Shown: positions 8,139 to 20,500 of the stretch, one piece after another | Layout: every line of letters begins with the position of its first letter | Position numbering within the stretch: position 1 is the stretch's first letter | Source of the DNA: an uncultured Christensenella sp. | GTDB lineage: Bacteria; Bacillota; Clostridia; Christensenellales; UBA1242 | DNA: 32,952 nt | Reading direction: 5' to 3' | Assembly (NCBI GenBank): GCA_949294455.1 | Contig: CASFHD010000012.1 | Location: 1 to 32,952 of the forward strand | Translations under genes and position numbers: made by a program | Notes under the pieces: generated by a model | Seen by the model: only the letters and a program-made list of their open reading frames with translations | Database searches by the model: none | What the model was told of the DNA's origin: nothing

Positions 8139-8483
8139 ATTTTTATAACAATATAGTAAGAGTTAAAATAGATTTAATAGTATATAAAAGTTGTTTAACA
8201 TAGTTAGTTAAAAAATACAGATTTCAAATAATGTAAACAAATGTTATAAAGTAATTTATAAATTTAATTTGAAATAGTTTTTATATAAAGTTTTTTAAAA
8301 TTAAAAAAAATAATAAAAACAATAAATAATTTTAAAAAAATTGTAAAAAATAGATAAAAAAATATAAAAATTATTAAAAAAATATAAAATATTGCAATTT
8401 TTTGTAATTTTTTTTTAGGTTTTCAAAATTTTTAAAAATTACTGAAATATACAGAAGAAAATTAAAAAAACTTATAAAATTAT
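8139..8483. other. AT-rich intergenic region upstream of the giant surface gene
   Basis: About 345 bp, nearly all A and T with long A and T runs, especially 8280-8470. I see no gene, no convincing terminator for the radical SAM gene and no clear RNA structure. Confidence 0.6.
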
Positions 8484-8512
8484 TTGGATTATATGTCGAA
8501 TTTTGGTATAAT
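8484..8512 (+). promoter_or_regulatory. Promoter of the giant surface protein gene
   Basis: TTGGAT (8484-8489), 17 bases and TATAAT (8507-8512) with an extended -10 TGG at 8504-8506. The predicted start near 8519 gives a leader of about 33 bases. The only SD-like element is a weak AGTAGG before ATG 8552. Confidence 0.75.
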
Positions 8513-8551
8513 AATGATAAATATATAAAATATAAAAGAGTAGGTATATTT

Positions 8552-11500
8552 ATGAGTAGTTTAAAAACCAAAAAAATAATAAAAATTATATTTGCTTTGA
8601 TATTGACATTGGTTGCAGGATTTTCAACAAATTCGTTGTTGAATAAATTCTTTAATCCTGAAAACACCTATGCCGCAGAAACAAGATATTATCTTACGAA
8701 CAACGGCGTGTCAGTTTATTACACAACGACAAAACCAACAACTGGTGCAAAATATACGTTTAGTGTAAATGGTATCTTATATTTACATACCGGACAGAGT
8801 TCCTACGCTGCTAGCATGGGTGCAAATGGAGATTATGCTGTTGCATCTATAAGTTATAAAGGGTCGCCAAAAGTAACTTTACGAACAAGTTCAGGCTCTA
8901 TATATTCAACTCTTACTGGTAATTGGACTGCGACAACAGATTCTTCAGGTGTTAGTTATTCGGGAACTACTAGCGTAACACTTCCTGCAAATGCTGGTGA
9001 AAGTGGCGTGTTTATGTATTGGCAAGATGTGTCCACGGGTGCTACGTATAGTGGAGGCAGTTCTTATAGTCTGGCGTATAACACAAATGCAACATTAAAG
9101 GCGGTTTATAATAAAAATCCTGAATACACATTTACGCTTTCCGCAGAAGGTGGTTCAATACCTGCAACGTCAGGTTGGACGGGAAGCGGGGCTAGTGCTT
9201 ACAGAAGAATAACGTTTGGTTCAAGCATTGGTGTATTGCCAAAACCTACTCGAAGTGGCTATACATTTAATGGTTGGTGGACAAGTAATGGTCAAATAGT
9301 CAATGATAATCAACCATACAATACTTATGGAGATTTAACAATTTATGCTGGTTGGGATCAAAATTCAACTGGTAGTATAACTTATTATACTGTAACTTTA
9401 GATGCTTATGCGAATGGTACCATACCTTCAACTGCGGGATGGACTATAACATCATCTAGGTATGCTACAAAACAAGTTGCCGCAGGTGCGGCGGTAGGAA
9501 CATTGCCAACACCAAGGACGAATGATGGGCGTTCATTCTATGGCTGGGTAAGTAATGGTACTACTTATAATGCAACAACTAAGATTTACAATAATGTTAC
9601 CTTGTATGCAAACTGGCAATATAGTGGTGGTGGCGGTGGAACGTCAAACAATGTAGTGTTGACATTAATTGCTGGAAGTGTTAATGGTGGGGTAAGAGGT
9701 AAAATACCAGCGACATCAGGTTGGACTTTGACTAATAACAATTCATCTGCATATAAAGTTTTGGGAACTTCTGGTGGATCATATTCAATTGGTACATTAC
9801 CTATTCCAACTCTTTCAGGGTATTCGCCTTCAGGGTGGCTGTTGCCAAATGGAAGTTCAACACATAGTGCTTATCAAATTTCAACAAGCACTACACTTTA
9901 TGTAGAGTGGACTAATCTTAGTAACTCTTGGTCTAACAACACATCAAAACCAAGCGGAAGTGGCACTTCGTCATCTCCATTTTTAATAAAAACACCCCAA
10001 AACCTAGCTTGGATTGCAACTAGTGTAAATTCGGGTAGTAATTTAAGAGCAGTTATTTCGCTTTGTAATGATATTGATTTATCTGGAAGAATATGGGTTC
10101 CTATTGGTAGCAATGAATATAAATTTGAAGGAACTTTTTATGGTAACAATCATACAATATCAAATTTGACAACTTCTTCTTCTACTGCTTATGGTGGATT
10201 ATTTGGAGTGATTACAGCATCAAAAAGCGGTTCAACTATTTATAAGGCTTATATTTCAAGTGTAAGAATAGACGGTGGCTCAGTAGCATCTACAAATGCT
10301 GCAGGTGGTATTGCCGGTTGGTCAACAACAACGGCTTATGAGACAGATTCAAGACCTTACATTGTCGATTGTTTTGTTAGATTGTCTAGCATAAAAACAT
10401 CGGGTGATAATGCGGGTGGTATTGTTGGTACATCGAATGGTGTTTATATAAATAGTTGTTATGTTGAAATCTCTGGCTCTGCTGGTATTTCAGCTGCTTA
10501 TGCTTCTGGAGGTATAGGTGGCTATTTTATGGGATATGGTACAATTACTAATTCTATAGCAAAAATAAGTGCTATTTCAGGTAGTGCAAAAGGCGCAATA
10601 TTAGCACAAACGAACTATATTATGGCAGCTACCGTATCTAATAATGCTAGTTTTACAAGTGCGACAACAAGTGTTATAGGTGCAAATTATAGTGGAGTTA
10701 GTTATTCAAATTGTTATGTAGGAACTAGTGGGTCATCTTCTAGAAATACATTAACAAATGTTTATTCGACTACATCAGCTATTATACCTACCACTAATTC
10801 TAATTATAAATTCATTTATAAACCAGATTTAAATAGTGGATATCCTATGGTTAAATCTTTGGTGTGGTGTTATGATTTACCTGTTACAATGCAGTTAAAT
10901 GCAAATGGTGGATTAGTATCTAATGTTAGTACATTAAGTTATACTATTACAGTAGGTCAAACAACAAATTTCCCTATAGCTGGTAGAGAGGGGTATACAT
11001 TTTTAGGTTGGTATACTTCTGGAGATATACAAATCACAAATTCTAATGGCGATTTGGTTCAAACAAGTTATACAAACAACTATTCTAAATATAGAGATGA
11101 TTATACTACTATAAAAAATCTATCATCTTCATCAAATTACCATAAAATGTATTATTACATTATGGGAGCATTAACGTTACAGGCTAAATGGCAAGCAAAT
11201 ACTTATACTGTAAATTTTAATGGAAATATGGATACCTATGGTTCAATGACATCGCAATCATTTACTTATGGAACGGCTCAAAATTTAAAAGGTAATGCTT
11301 TTAGAAGAACAGGATATGATTTCCAAGGTTGGTCTACTACTTTGAACGGAGATGTTGTATATTCAAATCAACAAAGTGTTATTAATCTTGTTTCTAACAA
11401 TAAGGGGTCTATAACACTTTATGCTAAGTGGCAACCAAAAAAAATTGTAGTAACAATTGATCCTAATGGCGGGACTTATAATGGAAACACTTCTTATTCA

Positions 11501-14500
11501 TATTTTTCTGGGAATTATGGAGAAAAATCATCGGTTTTATTAATACCTCAAAGGGAAGGTTATACATTTGCTGGTTGGGCACCGATAAGATATGATGCTG
11601 ATAGAAACCCTTGGGTGCAAATATATTATTTTAATAATGCAAATGCAGGTTATTTGTTTACCGCAGAAACTGCTCCTATGACAAATGAAGATGTTTACAG
11701 ATACAGTATGTTATCTAATCTTGATTATATGGAGCATGATGGAAAATATGAATTTCAACTTTATTACCATGACTATTTAAACACTAGTGGACAACCTGTT
11801 TTCAATCATTGGTCACAAACTCAAAACCCATTACATATAGAAAATGGGCAAAATCAAACTGCTGAAAGTATGGGTTATCAAGCGATTGATATAAATTTGA
11901 CTAATATTTGGAATTATGGTTTAGCATCTAATGTTTCAAAAAATGCATATTTAGTTGCAAACGCCGGCGGTGGAAACACTTGGAGACATTCGGTTGGTGC
12001 TTATACTTACCAAACTTCTTCTGATGGCCGAAAAGGAATAGTCGCTGATGATCTAAACAGTTCTATTGGTGGCGGACAATCTTTATTTATAAAAGCAGAT
12101 ATAGATCTAAGTAACATAAGCGATGCTCTTTATGAGGCTGGTGTGTACGCATTTAATGGAGCATTGGATAGTAATGGTCAATTTATTTTCAGACATACAT
12201 TGAATAATCATATTGCTCTTAAAGCAGTTTGGGTTAAAAATGTATATACAGTTACTTTAGATGCCAATGGTGGAACAATAAATCATTTTAAAAACAACTC
12301 TGATATGTCATATACAAGTGATTATAATGAAACAACAGGACATATCAAATTAAATGGCTCAATTTCAAATATTGTTTTGGGATATGAGTATCGTCAATTT
12401 AATTTAAATGAAATTGTAACTCTTACTATTAAACAATTATCAGGAAGTGTAAATAATAATTTTACTTTTTATGCTTATACTCAAGATAGTTCAGGTAATA
12501 ACATTGGCGGAACAAGTTCAGGTATAACATTTACATCATCTGACACGAAAAAAGAACAAACAGTGAGTTATACAATAAATCAAAGTATGGCTGACAATGG
12601 TTTTAAATTTTCCTTTGTAGGTAAATCTGGAGGTTCAAGTACTAGTTTGAATAATCTAGAATTACAAATTATAGTTAAAGTTTCACCTGATACTATAAAA
12701 GTTGATTACGGAGGAAGTTATGGTTTGGCTAACATATACAAAGGTAGTTCTGCTGCTGATATAAATGGCTGGTATAATTTTGCTAATATTTCTAACAATT
12801 TATATCCTGGAACTGAAATGTTTACTACTTATGATCCAAGTATTGAAGCAGGGAGATGTTTTGCGCTAGTTATCGAAATTAAAAATTTTGATGTAGAAGG
12901 AACTATTCAAGCATCGTTCTACTCAGGAGATATTAATAGTAATTATGGTGCAAGTCAGTTTGAATTAATCAGGTCTAATTTACCTTCATATCTAACAGGA
13001 GATGGGACTTATATTTCATATTTAAGGTCAGTTGATTTGTCTTCATATCAATATTCTAAATTTTTCTTGAGATCTCATTTTTATTTGAATTCAGGTGGTA
13101 CAATCAATTCCATCTCTGTAAGATTTTCAATGTACGAAATTGATCCTATTGACTTAAGTACTTGGAATTATACAAAATACAATCAAGTTATTTCGGTACC
13201 TTTTGCTACAGGGAAAGAATTTTTAGGCTGGTATACAGATTATTCAGGAGGAACATTAATAGATGCAGACTCTGTTTATACCGCAACAGAAGATATTACT
13301 TTATATGCTCATTGGCAAAACAACATTTATACTTTGACTTATGATGCACTTGAAGGTACTATCACTGAAGCTAATGGTTGGCAAGTGTCTTCCGATAATA
13401 AAACTGCTACTAAACAAATTGAATATAGCACCTATTATTTAGATTCTATTAACGGAATAGTATTTCCAACGGTTAGTTCGCCAAATGGAAAACATTATTC
13501 TTATACTATAGATAGCAGTGGTGATGAAATTATTGATGGCGTTACAGGTTTCTTCTTAGAATCAAATGAAACTATCACAGCTCATTATGATTATAATACT
13601 TATACGATTGAATATAATTCAAATAAGCCTAGCAATGCTAGTGGTAGCATTACTGGAACAATGTCTGCTTCAACTCATACTTATGGCACATCTAAAGCGT
13701 TAAATGCAAATCAATTTGCATTGACTGGTTGGACATTCGCGGGTTGGAATACAAAAGCAGATGGAAGTGGCACTTCTTATGGCAATCAAGCAAGTGTTAA
13801 AAACTTAACAAGTACAAATAACGGAAGTGTTACTTTATACGCACAATGGACACAAAATAAGTATAATATTACTTACAATCCTAACGGCGGTACAATGAAT
13901 GGAAGTTCATCTAATATCACAATATCTAATGCCGGTACTTATGATAGTAGTAGTTATCAGATACCTAATTATGTGCCGACTAGAACAGGATACACATTTG
14001 CAGGCTGGTATGATGCGGCGTCAGGTGATACTAAGTATATTAATGCTTATACATCGGTAACAAATCCTATAACAGGTGCTAGAACATTCAATAAGGCTAC
14101 AAGTACAACTTTCTATGCTCACTGGACTGTTAATAAGTATTCATTAGTCGTGAATTTGGGTTCTAGTGGTGCTAATGCGCTTGTTTCATCAATGCCTACA
14201 ATAACTATTGAAACTAGTGCTGGAACTCTATCAAGTAGTATAATAACAAGCAAGACTGGCAGTGTAACAATATCTAATATAAATTATGGTGCTAGTGTTA
14301 CAATTACAGCTAGTGTTCCATCTGGTTCTAGTTACTATTTATCAAATAGTTCAACACTTCCAAGTACAGTAGTAACACAAATTAGTGTTGATTCAACTAT
14401 AACTAAAACTGCAAGTAATTCTCAAACATTATCATTCTATTTAACGCAAGTTTATACAATTTCTTATAATTCAAATGGAATGAGTGGAACACTTCCTTCA

Positions 14501-17500
14501 AGTCAATCAGTTTATTACAATAAAAATATTGTTCTTGCTACTAATAATCTCACATCTTCAGGATATTCTCCTGATGGTTGGAGATTGAATAGCACAACAG
14601 GTACTAAATATGCTAGTGGTGCTACTTATAGTAATGTTAAAGCAAATGCTACATTCTTCGCGGATAAATCAGCTAATTCTTATAATATTACATTCAATCC
14701 AAATGGTGGAACAATGAATGGAAGCACTTCTAATATAGTCGTATCAAATGCTGTTAAGTATAATTCTGACAGTTACACAATACCTAACTATGTGCCTGCT
14801 AGGACCGGATATACCTTCTTAGGTTGGTACGATAATGCCACAAGCGGAACAAAATACATTAATGCTTATACTACTGTTAGCAATCCTGTAACAGGTGCTA
14901 GAACTTGGAATAAAGCGTCTAGTGCTACACTTTATGCACATTGGCAAATCAACACATATACCGTTTCAATTCAAGTAAATAATGCCGATTATGGTAGTGT
15001 AGATGTATCTTCTGTTGCAAACGTACCTTATGGTACAAAATTGTCAGTAAATGAAAATGAGTTGACTGTAAATGGAACTGTTGTTACCGCAACAGTAAAG
15101 AACATAACAGGTTATACTACAGAATTTACAAGTTGGACAAATGGAACGGCAACAGTATCTGGAAATTTGTCAGTAACGGCTAATTTTACTAGAACAATTA
15201 ATAGTTATACCTTAACTGCAAACGCCAATGGAGGAACTATTTCTGCAACTGATGGCTGGACTGGAATGGGTAGTACTGCAACAAAAGAATTAGATTATAA
15301 TGAAAACTATGGCATACTTCCAACAATTACAAGAACAGGGTATAGTTTCCTAGGTTGGTTTACTGCTCAAACAGGCGGAAATGAAGTTAGCACAACTACT
15401 AAAATGGGCGCTAATGATACTACAATTTATGCTCATTGGGAAATTAATAGTTATACCTTAACTGCAAATGCAAATAGTGGTACAATTTCAACTACTTCTG
15501 GTTGGACAGGAACAGGTAATACTGCAACAAAAGAATTAGTTTACAATACAGCTTATGGTACACTTCCAACAGTTGCAAGAACGGGCTATAGTTTCTTAGG
15601 CTGGTTTACTGCACAAACTGGTGGTAGTGAAGTTAGTACTACAACTAAAATGGGTGCTAATGATACTACAATTTATGCTCATTGGGAAATTAATAAATTT
15701 ACGGTTAACATAAATGTAAATAATTCAAACTATGGTTCAGTTAGCCCTACAACTGTTGAAAATGTCCCTTATGGTACAAAATTGACAGTTAATGGAAATG
15801 TCCTAACAGTTAATGGAACTAATGTAACAGCTACAATCACAAATTTGGCTGGTTACACAACTTCATTTACAGGCTGGACAAATGGCACTGATACAGTTAC
15901 AAAAGATACTACTGTTGTAGCAAACTTTAGTAGAGTTGCAAATGTTTACAATGTAACCTTACATACAAATGGCGGTACAATTAATTCAAATAATGTAACA
16001 AGTTATACTTATGGAATTGGTGCGACTTTGCCAAATTCTTCAGATATAACCATTCAAGGGGAAACTTTTGTTGGTTGGTATGAAAATGAAGGCTTGACTG
16101 GCAATGTTGTAACAGTAATTAAAACAACTGATATTGGAGATAAAGAGTATTGGGCTAAATATAGCGACAATGAATATTCAGTAACTTTACACACAAATGG
16201 TGGAACAATTAATTCTAATAATGTAACAAGTTATATTTATGGTGAAGGCGCTACTTTGCCAACTGCTAGCGATATTGTTAAAAATGGTTATACATTCGCT
16301 GGCTGGTATGCTTCTTCAACCTTCACAGGACAAGTTATTACAGAAATTTCTGCAACAGAAGTTGGTAATAAAGAGTTCTGGGCTAAATGGAATGTAAACA
16401 CTTATAATCTTACTTATGTTACTAATGGTGGAAATGCGATTTCTTCTAAACTATTAACTTATAACACTTATTATACTGCAGAAGGTTTAATCACTCCTAC
16501 TAGAACAGGTTACTCGTTCGATGGTTGGTATTCTAGTTCGGCTTGTACAGGTGATGAGTTAACAACTAATGATTTATTTGATGTTAACAATGCAGACTTT
16601 GAAAATATTTCAGCGCCAAATACTAATGCTAGAATTTATGCAAAATGGAATATTAATTCATACACTTTAACTGCAAATGCTAATGGTGGAACAATTTCTG
16701 CTACTTCTGGTTGGTCTGGAATTGGTAACACTTCTACAAAAGAGTTGGATTACAACGAAGCGTATGGTACACTTCCTACAGTTTCTAGAACAGGTTATAC
16801 ATTCTTGGGTTGGTTCACTTCTCAAACTGATGGAACACAAGTAAGCGTTTCAACAAATATGGGTGCTGATGATACTACAATTTATGCTCATTGGGATATA
16901 AATAAATTTACAATAACCATAAATGTAAATAATTCTAATTATGGTTCAGTTAACCCTACTACTGTTGAAAATGTACCTTATGGAACTAATATTGTAGTAA
17001 ATGAAAATACTTTAAATATTAATAGTAATGTAGTTACTGCAACAATAAACGAATTGACTGGTTATACTACTAACTTTGTAGATTGGACTATTGATGAAAA
17101 TGTAGTTTATGATGACTTAACTATAACTGCAAATTTTGAAAGATTTGCGAATACTTATACAATCACTTATGATAAAAATGCAGATGATGCAACAGGCAGT
17201 ATGGAAATGTCAACACATACTTATGATGTTTCAAAAGAATTAAACTTGAACAACTATCAAAGAGTGGGTTGGAACTTCCTAGGTTGGTCAACAAATAGCA
17301 CTGCAACAACTGCTACATTTACAGATGGTGAAAGTGTTAAAAATCTATCCTCTGAAAATGGCGACAATGTAATCTTGTACGCTGTATGGGCACAAAATAA
17401 ATATACTTTGGTATTAAATGCTGGTACAAACGCTATAATTGTCGGTGGGGAAGTTGAAAACTTTGTAAAAACACAATCAACTTTGACATCTTCAATTAAA

Positions 17501-20500
17501 TTTGAATATTGGGATTCTATAAATCTTCCTAACTTGTTTAGTGATAGCACACTTGTTAGTATTTTAAGGAATGGTTATAAATTCTTGGGTTGGTCAGTAA
17601 CTGAAAATGACACAACTTCTGATATTCAAAATGGTGGAAACATTAATGGACAAATTTTAGAAGATTTGAACATTTCTGTTGAAAATAATTCGACAATTAA
17701 TTTGTATGCTGTATGGCAGGCTGTAACTTATTCTGTTGAATATGATATAAACGGCGGAGAAGGAACAGTAGCAAATCAAACTCATACTTATAATGTTGCA
17801 CAAGCATTAAGACCATCAACAAACCTTTCAAGCACAGGAAAAACATTTGTTGGCTGGTTGGGTTACAGTGCAAATTTAATAGATACTAATGGTTATACTA
17901 ATTTAAGTAATGTTTATATAGATGAAGATGGTTATTTCCATATAAATATAAACAACACATCTTCAAATAGCATTATTGCAAATATAAATAACACTAAATA
18001 TTTACAATTATTAGCAAGTGAAAATTATTACTTGAATGTATTCATAAAATCAATTAACACAAATGGCAATGTATTGTTCGTAAATGGAAATTCATCACAA
18101 TTTGGTGCTATATCTAAAAACTTTGATGAATTTAATGTTGGAAATAATATATTAGAACTAACAACTATTTCAAATGTTTCAACTGCTGATACACTTTTAA
18201 TGACTAGTGTTGAAGTAGAAGCAGGGGCTAGTGCTGAAATCGTATTCAGATTGGCTTTATATGAAGAAATTAATCACTTGTATCAAGCAAGCGAAATTGT
18301 TAGAAATTTAAGCAATTTACAAGATGATAGTCTAACAATGACAGCATATTGGGAAGCAAATACTTTTGATATTACTTTCAAGTCAAATGGCGGAACAATA
18401 AATGGTAGTGCAGACGATGTTGAAATTATAGATAGTGCAACTTATGGCGAAAATGAATATATCGTGCCTGATTATGTGCCTACAAAAGAAGGTTACAGAT
18501 TCTTGGGTTGGTTTGATGCTGAAATAGGTGGAAATCAATATATTGAAGGTTATTCTTCAGTAGTTAACCCTGTAACAGGTATCAAGAGTTTTGATAAATT
18601 AGAAAATACAATTTTCTATGCACATTATGAAGTTGTAACTTATGAATTAAATGTTAAATTAAATGTTAATGTTTATACAATGACTAATGTAACTATAAGT
18701 GTTTCGGGTATCCACCCAGATACAGGTGTCCAAACTAATTTCTTACCAGTTGATGATAATAGCGTTATGACTTCTGGTGGAACATTGGTTTACAACATTC
18801 CATTCGGAACTAATGTTACTATCACTGCAACAATTAACGGTAACAGATATAATCTTGTTGTAGGAAATATTGATAATGCAACTATTAACAAAAACACTAC
18901 AGCAACTTCTACTTTGACAAAAGATACTTCTGTTCAAACGGTAGAATTCTGTTTAAGTGAAGTTTATACTGTAACATATAATCTAAATGGTGGAACAGGA
19001 CCTTTGCCTTCTTCACAATATTATTTATATGGTCAAAAGATAACTGTTGCTAATCCTTCTGTTATAACTAAAAATGGTTATACAGGTGCTTATTGGTTAT
19101 TGAATACAAGTGATTACAATACTAATGTATATATTAAAGGACTAAGTTCTGGTGATGAATTTAATGTTTATACAGGCGATTCAACATTGTATTGCGGTTT
19201 CTATCCTGATAAAATTAGTGCTATTATTGACTTAAACGATGAAGATGGTTCAACTAGTGCTTCTTATGATGATAATGGCGATATGACAATTATTGGTGCA
19301 GTTGATTATATTGCTTATCTAAAAGAACCTACAAGGGCAGGTTATGAATTTGATTCGTGGACAACAAATAATGGCTTAGTTACTCTTACAAATTATGAAG
19401 ACGGTAATAATAAATGGGAAGCAAAATTCTATGATTATGTAGAAAATGTTTCAACAAAAGAAGACATTCAAAATATTGATAATTCGTATTATAGAGGTAT
19501 AAAATTAATCGATAATTTGAATAATGAATTGACCTTTGATACATCATATATCATTTATGCAACAACTTATGTTAATTCTAGTTCAACAATGGCATTTAGC
19601 GGTAGTTGGAACTATAATACTATTGCGAGCTTGTATGTAAATGATAATTTGATTAATACAGGTAACAACTCTGATATTAATATTGATATAGCATTTACAT
19701 TAAATAAAGGTTGGAATAAAATTGAAGTCGTCTTAACTGTAAAAGAATACTTTGGTAAATTTATATTCAGTTCAAATTTGTCAACAATGGGTGTTGTAAA
19801 TTGTTATGGCGAAAGCATTCAAAATGACAAAATGTATTCTTACACATTTACTGAAAATACTATTGATAATGTTAATGTTGTTTCTGCAAATTGGTCTAAA
19901 AATTCAATTCAGTTGATGTTAGATGCTAATGGTGGTGAAATCTTATCTAACACAATTGATATAACATTTGATGAAATACCTACTAATATGATTGAAGCAA
20001 ACAAGGTTGGTTATACCTTTATTGGTTGGACTATCACAAAAGATGGAACAGATTTTGTATTCGATAAAAATTGTAATGTTGTAACAAATGTCGAAGGCTA
20101 TACTGATAATGTTGGTAATTGGATAATGCCTGAAGATACAACTTTGTATGCTAGTTGGACTGCAATAGAATATATAGTTCATTTTGATAATGGCGGTACT
20201 ATTGGTTCAACTATAGCGACAGGTACAATGAATGATATGTTATTCATTTATAATGAAAGTCAAAATCTATATGCAAATAATTTTGTTCGTAATAATTACA
20301 CATTTGTTGGCTGGACTATGAACAATGTTAACGCAGTAACTTATAGAAATAACTATATTAATAACTTTGGTACAACTGATGAAATTGGTATAGATGATAT
20401 TTTGGCGCTTGAAGATGTTTACGCTGACGGCGAAAGTGTAAAGAACTTGACAAATGTAAATGATAGCATAGTTACATTGTTCGCAATATGGATTCCGAAT

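Noticed and set aside
13162-13344. 60-residue plus-strand open frame inside the giant gene
   Set aside because: It is out of frame with the giant protein, with no promoter or SD, and its codons shadow a B-repeat.
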